Assembly: GCA_963972525.1 (NCBI GenBank)
Contig: CAXAUZ010000007.1
Span: 62,001-126,000, forward strand
Source: Salinilacustrithrix sp003476595
Lineage (GTDB): Bacteria; Actinomycetota; Acidimicrobiia; Acidimicrobiales; Salinilacustritrichaceae
DNA: 64,000 bases
Direction of reading: 5' to 3'
In this document: positions 32,824-40,674 of the stretch, piece after piece
Layout: every line of letters begins with the position of its first letter
How positions within the stretch are numbered: position 1 is the first letter of the stretch
Translations under genes and position numbers: made by a program
Notes under the pieces: generated by a model
What the model was told of the DNA's origin: nothing
Seen by the model: the letters and a program-made list of their open reading frames with translations, nothing else
Databases searched by the model: none

Positions 32824-33177
32824 ATGACCTTCGATCGCCGCTTCCTCCTCCTGATGCTCGCACCCGTGCTGCTCGCGGCCTGCGGTGACGACGACACCGA
32901 CGACGTCGCCGAGGCCGAGCCGGGCCCCACCGTCACGATGGAGCAGTCCCGCTACGCCCCCGACACCGTCGAGATCGCGCCCGGCACCGAGGTGACCTTC
33001 GAGAACCTGGACCCCTTCGCCCACACGGTCACATCGGCCGAGGGCAGCACGATCGAGTTCGACTCGGGCGAGCTCGGCCAGGACGAGACCTACGTGCAGA
33101 CCTTCGACGAGGCCGGCACCTACGGGTACTTCTGCGAGATCCACCCGACGATGCGGGCCGAGATCGTGGTCGGCTGA
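32824..33177 (+). CDS. Cupredoxin (plastocyanin-like) lipoprotein
   Basis: A 117-residue small blue copper protein anchored as a lipoprotein (LLLMLAPVLLAACGDD). The type 1 copper ligands are visible: His in LDPFAHTVTS and Cys, His and Met in YFCEIHPTMRAEIVVG. It should carry electrons at the outer face of the membrane. The coding start is ATG 32824; there is no clear Shine-Dalgarno, and an inverted repeat ends just upstream. The neighbours are the duplicated helical lipoprotein (divergent) and shikimate kinase (convergent). Confidence 0.9.
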   Translation: MTFDRRFLLLMLAPVLLAACGDDDTDDVAEAEPGPTVTMEQSRYAPDTVEIAPGTEVTFENLDPFAHTVTSAEGSTIEFDSGELGQDETYVQTFDEAGTYGYFCEIHPTMRAEIVVG

Positions 33178-33180
33178 CGG

Positions 33181-33717
33181 CTACGGCGCGCCGGCCACCA
33201 AGGCGATGACGGCTGCTGCGACCTCCTCGGGCGTGCGGCCGTCGGTCGCCACCTGGCGGAACCGGGCGTAGCCCGCCTCCCGCTCGGCGAGGAGCGCGGC
33301 GATCCGCCCGGCGGGGTCGTCGCCCTGCAGCAGCGGCCGCTGCCCGGCCTCGTCGCGCAGGCGGGCGACGAGCGCCTCCGGCGATGCGGCCAGGCACACG
33401 ACGATCCCGGTGGCACCGAGGGTGGCCTGGTTGGCCGGATCGAGCATGGTGCGCCCACCGGTCGCCACGACCGCCCCCGACGTCGCAGCGAGCTCGGCCG
33501 CCACCTCGCGCTCGAGCTGGCGGAAGTGAGCCTCGCCGTGGTCGGCGAAGAGGCGGGGGATGGGCCCGTGGTGGGCCTCGATCACGGCGTCGGTGTCGAC
33601 GAAGCGCCGGCCGAGGCGCTCGGCGACCAGGCGCCCGACGGTGGACTTGCCGGTGCCCATGAACCCGGTGAGGACGATGTTGGCCTCGTCGGAGGGAGCT
33701 GGCGGTTCGACGGGCAC
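33181..33717 (-). CDS. aroK: Shikimate kinase
   Basis: A 178-residue enzyme that phosphorylates shikimate. The Walker A loop is LTGFMGTGKSTVGRL, the shikimate-binding Asp is in FVDTDAVIE, and EAHFRQLEREV and ATGGRTML follow as expected. GTG 33717 starts it. It is divergent from aroQ (start 33771) with 53 bases between them, so two steps of the same chorismate pathway are under adjacent promoters. Confidence 0.92.
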   Translation of the reverse strand: MPVEPPAPSDEANIVLTGFMGTGKSTVGRLVAERLGRRFVDTDAVIEAHHGPIPRLFADHGEAHFRQLEREVAAELAATSGAVVATGGRTMLDPANQATLGATGIVVCLAASPEALVARLRDEAGQRPLLQGDDPAGRIAALLAEREAGYARFRQVATDGRTPEEVAAAVIALVAGAP

Positions 33718-33757
33718 AGGGCGGGGGATGGTACCGGCCGTCCGGAGGCGGTCCTCG

Positions 33758-33763
33758 TAGGCT
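33758..33763 (+). promoter_or_regulatory. -10 hexamer of a leaderless promoter (aroQ)
   Basis: TAGGCT ends 7 bases before the ATG at 33771. Confidence 0.5.
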
Positions 33764-33770
33764 CGCCGGC

Positions 33771-34226
33771 ATGACCCGCCGCGTCCTCGTGCTGAACGGG
33801 CCGAACCTGAACCTGCTCGGCACCAGGGAGCCCGAGGTCTACGGCGCCGACACGCTGGACGACGTGCTGGAGCGCCTGCGCCGCCACGTCGAGGGCCGGG
33901 ACGTGGAGCTGCGGGCGGTGCAGTCCAACATCGAGGGCGAGCTCGTCGACGCGCTGCACGAGGCCCGCACGTGGGCCGACGGGGTGGTGTTCAACCCCGG
34001 GGCGTTCACCCACTACAGCATCGCCCTGCGCGACGCCATCAGCGGCACGGGCCTGGCCGTGGTGGAGACCCACCTGTCGAACGTGCACGCCCGGGAGGAG
34101 TTCCGCCACCGGTCCGTGCTGGCGGCCGTGTGCCTCGGTGTCGTCGCGGGCTTCGGCGCCGACAGCTACCTCGTCGCGCTCGACGGCCTCCTCCGGCACC
34201 TCGAGCAGCGGGAGCGGTCCTCCTAG
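33771..34226 (+). CDS. aroQ: 3-dehydroquinate dehydratase, type II
   Basis: A 151-residue type II dehydroquinase of the shikimate pathway. Diagnostic segments are LNGPNLNLLGTREPEVYG (with the catalytic Tyr), NPGAFTHYSIALRDAI and ETHLSNVHAREEFRHRSV (with the catalytic His). The length is normal. It overlaps the next convergent small gene by 4 bases. Confidence 0.95.
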   Translation: MTRRVLVLNGPNLNLLGTREPEVYGADTLDDVLERLRRHVEGRDVELRAVQSNIEGELVDALHEARTWADGVVFNPGAFTHYSIALRDAISGTGLAVVETHLSNVHAREEFRHRSVLAAVCLGVVAGFGADSYLVALDGLLRHLEQRERSS

Positions 34227-34438
34227 GCGATCGCCTGGAGGCGGCGGGCCGGGCGGGCGCCCGGTTCGCCCAGGGCGGCGGCGGCCATCTCGAGCTCGCC
34301 GGCCCGGATGTGCAGGGCGGCCTGCAGCGGGGCGAGGGCGTCGCTCGTGATCGAGGCGGCGTGGTCGCGCAGGGCTCGGGCCCGGGCGGCGGCGATGCGG
34401 GCGATGGTGGTGCGGTCGGCTTCCGAGGTGGTCGACAT
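34223..34438 (-). CDS. Small helical protein, function unknown
   Basis: A 71-residue Ala/Arg-rich protein likely to be all helix, with no Cys and no membrane segment. ATG 34438 has GGAGG 8 bases upstream, a strong argument that it is translated. It overlaps the end of aroQ by 4 bases. No family is recognised. Confidence 0.6.
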   Translation of the reverse strand: MSTTSEADRTTIARIAAARARALRDHAASITSDALAPLQAALHIRAGELEMAAAALGEPGARPARRLQAIA

Positions 34439-34513
34439 GGGGTGGCCTCCGAGGTGTGGGGACGCTGGGGTGCGGCGATCGGTACCCCTGCACGACCCGT
34501 GGCAGAACCTCGG

Positions 34514-35146
34514 TCAGGACCCGCCGCGGGCCGGTGGGCGCCCACCGGTCTCGCGGGGCACGTCCAGGTCGGCGAGGCGGCGGAACGCCGCCGCAGCGCG
34601 CTCGTCGACGACGTCGACCGGTGGCGGTCCGTCGTGCACGCAGGCCCAGGCGACCAGTGCGTCGGCGATGGCGTCGAGCTCGAGCGCGACGACCAGCAGC
34701 GGGATGGCGTCGAACGTCGGGTCCTCCCCCGATGCGTCGGCGTAGGCGGCCACCACCGAGTCGCCGCGGGGTAGGCGGAGCTCGACCCGGGCGAGGTCGG
34801 CCGCCGGCGCGTCGAGGACGCGCTCGGCGTCGGCCCGGATGGCCAGCGCACCGCCGTCGTCCTCGAACAGGTCGGGCGCGAGGCCCGGGTGCGTCGGTGC
34901 GGTCGCCGTCTCCAACCGGCGGCGGTGGGGCTTGAGGGCACCGTCGGTGCGCCGGATCAGCTCCAGGACCGCACCGGCGCGGGTGGGCTCGGGCTGGGCG
35001 AAGCGCACCAGCGCGCTGCGCAGGCTCCAGTCGTCGGTCCGGCTCGACTCGGCGTAGTCCACCAGCCGGTGGCCGTCGGGCAGGTCGGTGGCGGGCTCGG
35101 CGTGGGCGCGGGCCAGGGCGGCGGCGACGGCCTCGGGGGAGGGCAC
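34514..35146 (-). CDS. Hypothetical protein
   Basis: A 210-residue soluble protein, Asp/Ala/Arg-rich, without signal peptide, Cys motifs or any domain I can name. It contains alternating helices and a hydrophobic run (FDAIPLLVVALELDAIADAL) near residue 165 that looks like a core helix rather than a membrane span. GTG 35146 follows TTGAAT by 6 bases. It lies between the small gene at 34223 and the terminator of the multicopper oxidase. Confidence 0.6.
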   Translation of the reverse strand: MPSPEAVAAALARAHAEPATDLPDGHRLVDYAESSRTDDWSLRSALVRFAQPEPTRAGAVLELIRRTDGALKPHRRRLETATAPTHPGLAPDLFEDDGGALAIRADAERVLDAPAADLARVELRLPRGDSVVAAYADASGEDPTFDAIPLLVVALELDAIADALVAWACVHDGPPPVDVVDERAAAAFRRLADLDVPRETGGRPPARGGS

Positions 35147-35170
35147 GGGGCCATTCAACCCCGGACGCGC

Positions 35171-35206
35171 CGGAGGCGCAGGCCCCCTTCGGTGCCTGCG
35201 CCTCCG
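35171..35206 (-). terminator. Hairpin downstream of the multicopper oxidase
   Basis: A perfect 13-base-pair stem (35171-35183 with 35194-35206) has a 10-base loop, 23 bases after the multicopper oxidase stop at 35229 on the minus strand. Confidence 0.8.
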
Positions 35207-35228
35207 CGCCCCCACAGGAGCGGGACGG

Positions 35229-36662
35229 TCAGTTCACGACCATCGCCGTGACCATGCCGAACATGCCCTCTTCGCGTTCGACGTGGGTGAGGATGTGGCA
35301 GTGCCAGACCCAGGTGCCGGGGTCGTCGGGGTTGATGAGCACCGAGTACCGCTCGCCCGGTGCGACGTTGACCGTGTCGGCGAAGTACGGGTTGTCCAGC
35401 GGGATGCCGTCCTTGGCCACCACGAGCTGCGGGAACTGGTGCTGGTGCATCGGGTGCACCTGCAGGCCCTCGTTGGCGTAGTGCACGAGGATCCACTCGC
35501 CCTGCTCGGCGACGATGGGGGCGGTGGCCGGGAAGCTCTTGCCGTTGAGCGAGAGGCCGATGGTGCCGGCGTCGTTCAGGACCATCGGGATCTCCTGGCT
35601 GATCTCGAGGTCGGCCGGGATCTCGACGCCGCTGATGGTACGGCCCCGGGGCAGGTCCACATCGCCGATCTGGATGATGCCGAGCATGCCGTTCGGCACC
35701 GCCATCTGCCCGTGGACGTGGGCGTGGTAGATGCCCACTGCCTTCTTCACGGCCTCGAACTCGTAGGTGAACGTCTCACCGCGCTTGATGAGGTCCTGGG
35801 TGTAGGGGGCGACGCCGTCCATCGAGTTGGGGGTCCGGATGCCGTGCCAGTGCACGTCGGTGCCCATCGGCAGGTCGTTGGTGACGTCGAAGCGCAGCTT
35901 GTCGCCGAGATCGACCTTGATGTACGGGCCGGGGACCATGCCGTTGTAGGTCCAGGCCTCGACCATCTTGCCGGGCTCGACCTCCCACTCGACGATCTCG
36001 GCGGTGAGCTCGAAGCGCTTCGTGCCGTCGGCCATGACCTCGACCGGCTCCAGGGGCTCGTTGCCCACGCCCTCGGTCTCGGCCGGGAAGGCGAGCATCG
36101 TGTCCATCATCGCCTGATCGAGGGCGTCGGCCTCCTCCTCGGTCATCTCCGTGTGGTCGCCGCCGTGCCCGCCACCTGCGGCGGCTTCCCCGCCCTCCGG
36201 GGTGTCGCCCACGATGAGCGTCCCGCGCATGCCGGCCTCCGCGTGGCCGGCGATGTCGCAGATGAGCTCGTACTCGCCCTCCTCGAGGGAGGAGACGTCG
36301 AGGGAGCCCGAATCACCGCTGTTCAGGTCGGCGGTCTTGAGGTCGTGGTCGACGACGGCCAGGTTGTGGATCTGGGAGCCGTCGTTGCGGACGTCGATCG
36401 TGCCGGACCCGCTCACGACGAGCGACTCGGGGTTGATCGCGAACTCGGTGAGGGTGGCGAGGGCCGAGGTGGGTGCCCCGCCAGCGTCGCCACCGGCGGC
36501 GGTCTCGGCTTCGTCGTCGTCACCGGAGGCGAAGGCGACGAAGCTGAACACGAGGGCGGTGAAGGCGAGGATCACGACCAGCAGGAGGCCGATGTCGGTG
36601 CCGCGACCGCGGTCCGGGGTGGCCTCGGGGGCGGTCGCGTCGGGTGGGGTGGTCACCGTCAT
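35229..36662 (-). CDS. Membrane-anchored multicopper oxidase with N-terminal cupredoxin
   Basis: A 477-residue protein: one N-terminal membrane helix (GLLLVVILAFTALVFSFVAF), a plastocyanin-like domain with its own type 1 site (His in IHNLAVVDHD; Cys, His and Met in CDIAGHAEAGM), an acidic His/Gly linker, then two multicopper oxidase domains. The trinuclear and type 1 ligands are visible as HWHGIRTPNSMDG, YHAHVHGQ, LQVHPMHQHQF and WHCHILTHVEREEGMFG. This matches a two-domain laccase or nitrite-reductase-like oxidase fused to an electron-donating cupredoxin. AAGGAGC lies 12 bases before ATG 36662. It is divergent from the DosS-like kinase. Confidence 0.9.
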   Translation of the reverse strand: MTVTTPPDATAPEATPDRGRGTDIGLLLVVILAFTALVFSFVAFASGDDDEAETAAGGDAGGAPTSALATLTEFAINPESLVVSGSGTIDVRNDGSQIHNLAVVDHDLKTADLNSGDSGSLDVSSLEEGEYELICDIAGHAEAGMRGTLIVGDTPEGGEAAAGGGHGGDHTEMTEEEADALDQAMMDTMLAFPAETEGVGNEPLEPVEVMADGTKRFELTAEIVEWEVEPGKMVEAWTYNGMVPGPYIKVDLGDKLRFDVTNDLPMGTDVHWHGIRTPNSMDGVAPYTQDLIKRGETFTYEFEAVKKAVGIYHAHVHGQMAVPNGMLGIIQIGDVDLPRGRTISGVEIPADLEISQEIPMVLNDAGTIGLSLNGKSFPATAPIVAEQGEWILVHYANEGLQVHPMHQHQFPQLVVAKDGIPLDNPYFADTVNVAPGERYSVLINPDDPGTWVWHCHILTHVEREEGMFGMVTAMVVN

Positions 36663-36730
36663 TGGTGGGAAGCTGCTCCTTGTGGGGGTCCGCGCGTACT
36701 CGGCGCGATGCGGGTCGTCGCATGATGGCC

Positions 36731-36794
36731 GGGATCTCAGGGTGCCACCGGGGCCACCGGTCATGCAGCGAGATGACATAGGTCCCGAGATCCC
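36731..36794. promoter_or_regulatory. Inverted half-sites between oxidase and kinase genes
   Basis: GGGATCTC (36731-36738) and its complement GAGATCCC (36787-36794) lie in the 174-base divergent region. Between them, GACATAGGTCCCGA (36775-36788) resembles GTCATAGGTCACGA (38451-38464) upstream of the DosR-like regulator. Either may bind a regulator. Confidence 0.3.
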
Positions 36795-36823
36795 CGGTTC
36801 GGGCCTCCGCCGCGGCCGCTCGG

Positions 36824-36829
36824 TAGGTT
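36824..36829 (+). promoter_or_regulatory. -10 hexamer of a leaderless promoter (sensor kinase)
   Basis: TAGGTT ends 7 bases before the GTG at 36837. Confidence 0.5.
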
Positions 36830-36836
36830 CCCCGGC

Positions 36837-37976
36837 GTGGAGAGCACCGTCACCCTCGAGGAGATGCGTCGTCTGCTCGACGCGGTGGTGGACGTGGGTG
36901 CCGGGCTGGACCTGCAGGACATCCTGGGCCGCGTCGTGGCTGCCGCCACCGAGCTCGCCGACGCCGAGTTCGGCGCCCTGGGCGTGCTCGATCCCACGGG
37001 CACCCAGCTGGAGGACTTCATCACGATCGGCATCGGGGAGGAGCGCCGGGCCCAGATCGGCCCGCTGCCCAAGGGTCACGGCATCCTCGGCCTGATCATC
37101 GACGGGGACGAGCCGGTCCGCCTCGACGAGCTCAGCGACCACCCGGCGGCCTACGGCTTCCCGCCCAACCACCCGCCGATGGGCTCGTTCCTCGGGGTGC
37201 CGATCCGCATCCGGGACCGCACCTTCGGGGACCTCTACCTCACCGAGAAGCGGGGCGGCGGCTCCTTCACCGAGGCCGACGAGGAGCTGGTCGTTGGCCT
37301 CGCCGCTGCGGCCGGCGTCGCCATCGACAACGCCCGCCTGCACGACCGGGTCGGGCGCCTGGCCCTCGCCGACGACCGCGCCCGCATCGGCCGCGACCTG
37401 CACGACACGGTGATCCAGCGCCTCTTCGCCACCGGCCTCGCCCTCCAGGGCGCCCAGGTGATGTGCACCGCCGATCCGGCCGAGGCGGCCCGCCGCATCG
37501 AGGCGGCGGTCGACGACCTCGACCTCACGGTCAAGCACATCCGGTCGGTGATCTTCGGCCTCGATGCGTCCCGCCGGGGCGAGTCGGGCATGCGCGACCG
37601 GATCCTCTCCCTCACCCAGGAAGCAGCAGGTCCGCTCGGCTTCGGGCCCCGGGTCGCGTTCGACGGTCCGGTCGACACGCTCGTGCCCGAGCACGTGCAG
37701 TCCGATCTGCTCGCCACCCTTCGCGAGGCGCTGGCCAACGCGGCGCGCCACGCGCAGGCCCGCACCGTCGACGTGCGGGTGCTCGCCACCACCGAGCAGG
37801 TCGAGCTCACCGTGCGCGACGACGGCGTCGGTGGCGCCGCGACCCGCTCGGGCGGGCGTGGCCTGCGCAACATGCACACCCGCGCCGAGCGCCTGGGCGG
37901 CACGTGCACCATCGAGGACGGGCCCGACGGGGGCACCGTGCTCACCTGGTGCGCGCCCGTCGAGCCCCCCGCCTAG
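36837..37976 (+). CDS. DosS/DevS-like sensor histidine kinase, single GAF
   Basis: A 379-residue soluble kinase. One GAF domain (residues about 25-170) is followed by HisKA_3 with the phospho-acceptor His189 in RIGRDLHDTVIQRLF, then the ATPase domain with EALANAARHA, DDGVGG and GRGLRNMHTRAERLGG. The GAF sequence (KGHGILGLII, HPAAYGFPPNHPPM, FLGVPIRIRD, DLYLTEK) is close to what I remember of M. tuberculosis DosS GAF-A. His112 in NHPPM may correspond to the heme-binding region there; this is not verified. DosS normally has two GAFs, so this is a short form. The likely partner is the LuxR-type regulator at 38524. Confidence 0.88.
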   Translation: MESTVTLEEMRRLLDAVVDVGAGLDLQDILGRVVAAATELADAEFGALGVLDPTGTQLEDFITIGIGEERRAQIGPLPKGHGILGLIIDGDEPVRLDELSDHPAAYGFPPNHPPMGSFLGVPIRIRDRTFGDLYLTEKRGGGSFTEADEELVVGLAAAAGVAIDNARLHDRVGRLALADDRARIGRDLHDTVIQRLFATGLALQGAQVMCTADPAEAARRIEAAVDDLDLTVKHIRSVIFGLDASRRGESGMRDRILSLTQEAAGPLGFGPRVAFDGPVDTLVPEHVQSDLLATLREALANAARHAQARTVDVRVLATTEQVELTVRDDGVGGAATRSGGRGLRNMHTRAERLGGTCTIEDGPDGGTVLTWCAPVEPPA

Positions 37977-38008
37977 CGGTGTTGCGAGGCGCAGCCGAGC
38001 AACTCGAG

Positions 38009-38023
38009 GTGGCCGGAGGCCAC
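38009..38023. terminator. Small hairpin between kinase and PNPOx gene
   Basis: GTGGCC-GGA-GGCCAC, 6-base arms, lies between the convergent stops at 37976 and 38026. It is a weak candidate for a shared terminator. Confidence 0.4.
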
Positions 38024-38025
38024 AC

Positions 38026-38412
38026 CTAGACCGCGACGCGGTGACCGACGATGACGTCGGTGGAGAGCGCGAGCACGACCCCGTCGGAGAACCAGCGGTG
38101 CACGGGCTCGACCGTCACCGCGTCGGGCACGACCCGGACCGTCCCGGTCACCGACACGCACCAGCCGACGCCGTGGTCGAGGTCGATCGTGTCGGCCTCG
38201 AAGCCGACGACCTGTCCGTCGATGCCGTCGCTCACCTCGTGGTGGCCGGGCGTGCGCAGCAGCAGGTGGTCGTCTCGCAGCGTGTACTGCACGGGGAGCA
38301 CGAAGGGCAGGGCGCCCGCGCTGATGGCGACCCGGCCGATGTCGGTCGCGGTGAGGAGGCGACGGCACTCGTCCGCCGTCATCGTCTGGAACCCGGTCCA
38401 CACCTCTGTCAC
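38026..38412 (-). CDS. PNPOx-like flavin-binding protein
   Basis: A 128-residue split-barrel protein: MTADECRRLLTATDIGRVAI at the N-terminus, then LPFVLPVQYTLRDDHLLLRT and VGFEADTIDLDHGVGWCVSVTG. This is the small pyridoxamine-5'-phosphate-oxidase-like family common in dormancy regulons of mycobacteria (Rv2004c/Rv3131-region style). It lies between the DosS-like kinase and the DosR-like regulator, which suggests the same regulon. GTG 38412 starts it; the reaction is unknown. Confidence 0.85.
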   Translation of the reverse strand: MTEVWTGFQTMTADECRRLLTATDIGRVAISAGALPFVLPVQYTLRDDHLLLRTPGHHEVSDGIDGQVVGFEADTIDLDHGVGWCVSVTGTVRVVPDAVTVEPVHRWFSDGVVLALSTDVIVGHRVAV

Positions 38413-38523
38413 GGCGACGATGCTGGCGAGCGGCTCGCTCCCTGCCCAGGGTCATAGGTCACGAAGGCGCACCGGGGACCGCTGGGCACCAGCGGAAGGG
38501 CCAGAAGTGCGAGGATGGTCGCC

Positions 38524-39186
38524 ATGAGCACCACCCCGATCCGGGTCTTCGTCGTCGACGACCACGAGGTCGTCCGGCGCGGCTTGATGGACCTGCTCGA
38601 CGCGGTCGACGACATCGAGATCGCGGGTGAGGCCGGCACCGTCGAGGACGCCATCGGCCGCATCCCCGGTAGCCGCGTCGACGTCGCCGTCCTCGACGTC
38701 CGCCTGCCCGACGGCACCGGCATCGACATCGCCCGGGCCGTGCGCGAGCGCGACAGCTCGATCAACTGCCTGATGCTCACGTCCTTCGACGACGAGGACG
38801 CCCTGCTCAACGCCATCCTCGCCGGCGCCGCTGGCTACCTGCTGAAGCAGGTGAAGGGGCTCGACCTCATCGATGCCGTCCGTCGCGTCGCTGCGGGCCA
38901 GTCGCTGCTCGACCCGGCGGTCACCGAGCGGGTGCTGCGGGCCGTGCGCAACCGGGAGCAGCGCGACGAGCGCCTCGAGCGGCTCACCCCGCAGGAGCAC
39001 CGCATCGTGGAGCTGCTCGCCGAGGGCCGCACCAACCGTGAGATCGGCGCCGAGATGTTCCTGGCCGAGAAGACGGTGAAGAACTACGTCTCCAACGTGC
39101 TGGCGAAGCTGGGCATGAGCCAGCGCACCGAGGCCGCGGTGTGGGCCGCCCGCCTCGACGAGCGCGGCGAGCTCCGCCGGGACTGA
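38524..39186 (+). CDS. DosR/NarL-type response regulator
   Basis: A 220-residue LuxR-family regulator. The receiver domain has VVDDHEVVRRG at the start, the phospho-acceptor Asp58 in AVLDVRLPDGTG, Thr in LMLTSFDDED and Lys in GYLLKQVKG. The C-terminal helix-turn-helix is LTPQEHRIVELLAEGRTNRE and KTVKNYVSNVLAKLGM. The sequence is close to DosR (DevR) of mycobacteria. The start is ATG 38524; GAGGAT lies 7 bases before it. ATG 38515 is possible. It probably receives phosphate from the kinase at 36837. Confidence 0.9.
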   Translation: MSTTPIRVFVVDDHEVVRRGLMDLLDAVDDIEIAGEAGTVEDAIGRIPGSRVDVAVLDVRLPDGTGIDIARAVRERDSSINCLMLTSFDDEDALLNAILAGAAGYLLKQVKGLDLIDAVRRVAAGQSLLDPAVTERVLRAVRNREQRDERLERLTPQEHRIVELLAEGRTNREIGAEMFLAEKTVKNYVSNVLAKLGMSQRTEAAVWAARLDERGELRRD

Positions 39187-39208
39187 CGCGAGCTGCCGGG
39201 GGCGTGGC

Positions 39209-39763
39209 TCAGGCGCTGCGCACGGCGACGTCGCGCCGGCGCCCGTGGCGGCCCGAGGCCGTGGCGGCGTCCAGCAGGCGCACGGCGATGCGGGAGCGGG
39301 TGGGGTCGTCGAGCGGACCCGGCACCGTCGCCACGATCTGCTCGCACACGGCGTCGCGGTGCAGGACGACGTCGCCGTCCTCGATGCCCATCTCGGTGAG
39401 CACCTGCGCCAGCGCGGCCTGGACCGTGGCGGTGACGTGGTCGTCGCCCAGCTCGGCGACGCGGGCCAGGGCCGAACCCAGATCGGGGTGGGTGACGTCG
39501 TGGCGGCCGAGGGCCACCACCGGCACGCCGGCCCGTCGGGCGCACACCGTGCCGGCCGAGGGGGCGTCCTGGGGGTGCTGCAGCGCGGTGATGGCGAGGT
39601 CGGCGCCCTCGTCGAGCGGGCACCGGTGCTCGACCAGGCCACGGCAGGTCAGGGGCGATGCCGCGTCGGGGAGGCACAGGTCCACGATCTCGTGGCCGTC
39701 CGCGCGGAGGCCCTCGGCCACCGTGGTGCTGGTGTCGGAGCGGTCGGTCAGCATGATCCGCAT
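39209..39763 (-). CDS. Hypothetical protein near the DosR-like regulator
   Basis: A 184-residue protein beginning MRIMLTDRSDTSTTVAEGL. The N-terminus looks like an alpha/beta fold (strand, then DGHEIVDLCLPDAASPL), with several Cys (CLPD, CRGL, HRCPL, CARR) at non-motif spacing. A C-terminal Arg-rich tail follows. The family is not recognised; a nucleotide- or metal-binding role cannot be read. ATG 39763 is followed by the motif-like residues and preceded by AGGGGGA about 10 bases upstream. It ends 22 bases after the DosR-like gene on the other strand. Confidence 0.65.
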   Translation of the reverse strand: MRIMLTDRSDTSTTVAEGLRADGHEIVDLCLPDAASPLTCRGLVEHRCPLDEGADLAITALQHPQDAPSAGTVCARRAGVPVVALGRHDVTHPDLGSALARVAELGDDHVTATVQAALAQVLTEMGIEDGDVVLHRDAVCEQIVATVPGPLDDPTRSRIAVRLLDAATASGRHGRRRDVAVRSA

Positions 39764-39869
39764 CGGAGGTCCCCCTGGTCGCGTCGGTGCGTCTGTTCGC
39801 CGACATCGTCGGCGGCGCCGCGGGCCGGCGACAGGGTCCAAGGTCCCGGGTCACCCGGGCCGGGGGAAT

Positions 39870-39883
39870 GTTGCACGTGCAAC
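39870..39883. promoter_or_regulatory. Palindromic operator upstream of pirin
   Basis: GTTGCACGTGCAAC is a perfect 14-base palindrome, immediately followed by TACTGT (39884-39889), a plausible -10. TTGCAC-type palindromes are typical of MarR-family repressors. The position would let a bound dimer block RNA polymerase. No MarR gene is in the window. Confidence 0.6.
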
Positions 39884-39927
39884 TACTGTTGGACTGGGAT
39901 GACCACCGACCGACCGAGAGGTGCGCC

Positions 39928-40674
39928 ATGAACGCCCCGACCACCGACCTGCGCCGAGCCGACGAGCGGTTCCACACCCGGATCTCCTGGCTCGACTCCC
40001 GCCACAGCTTCAGCTTCGGCGGCCACTACGACCCCGCCGAGGTCGGCCACGGCCTGCTCATCGTGTCCAACGACGACCGGGTCGCGGCCGGCGGCGGGTT
40101 CTCCACCCACCCCCACCGCGACATGGAGATCGTGACCTGGGTGCTCGACGGGGAGCTGGAGCACCGCGACTCCGAGGGCAACGAGGGCATGATCTACCCG
40201 GGGCTCGCCCAGCGCATGAGCGCGGGGAGCGGCATCATGCACTCCGAGATGAACCACTCCTCGACGTCCGACGTGCACTTCGTGCAGATGTGGGTGCCGC
40301 CGCACGAGCGCGGGATCACGCCGGGCTACGAGCAGCTGGACCTCAACGCCGAGCTCGACGCCGGCGGTCTGGTTCCGGTCGCGTCCGGGCGGGGCCACGA
40401 CAGCGCCATCTCGATCCACCAGCAGCACGCCGCCATGTGGGTCGCCCGCCTGGAGGCGGGACGCTCGGTCGACCTGCCCGCCTCGCCGTTCGTGCACCTG
40501 TTCGTGGCTCGCGGAGCCGTGGAGCTGAGCCAGACCGACGGCGCCCCCGGTGCGCCGCTGGCCCTCGCCGCGGGTGACGCCGCCCGCTTGCGCGACGCCG
40601 GGCACCCGGTGGTGACCGCCACCGAACGGTCCGAGGTCATCGTGTGGGAGTCCGACCTGGAGGTCCGGCGATGA
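39928..40674 (+). CDS. Pirin family protein
   Basis: A 248-residue bicupin of the pirin (YhhW-like) family. The N-terminal cupin has the metal-binding His pair in STHPHRDMEIVTW and a further His/Glu in SGIMHSEMNHS. These proteins can act as quercetinases or redox sensors. GAGAGG lies 7 bases before ATG 39928. It overlaps the VOC gene by ATGA. A MarR-type palindrome controls the pair. Confidence 0.92.
   Translation: MNAPTTDLRRADERFHTRISWLDSRHSFSFGGHYDPAEVGHGLLIVSNDDRVAAGGGFSTHPHRDMEIVTWVLDGELEHRDSEGNEGMIYPGLAQRMSAGSGIMHSEMNHSSTSDVHFVQMWVPPHERGITPGYEQLDLNAELDAGGLVPVASGRGHDSAISIHQQHAAMWVARLEAGRSVDLPASPFVHLFVARGAVELSQTDGAPGAPLALAAGDAARLRDAGHPVVTATERSEVIVWESDLEVRR

Noticed and set aside
36663..38523. 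A mycobacterial-type DosR box (GGGAC...GTCCC palindrome) near the DosS/DosR-like genes
   Set aside because: Only unrelated half-sites were found; no sequence has the full symmetric consensus.
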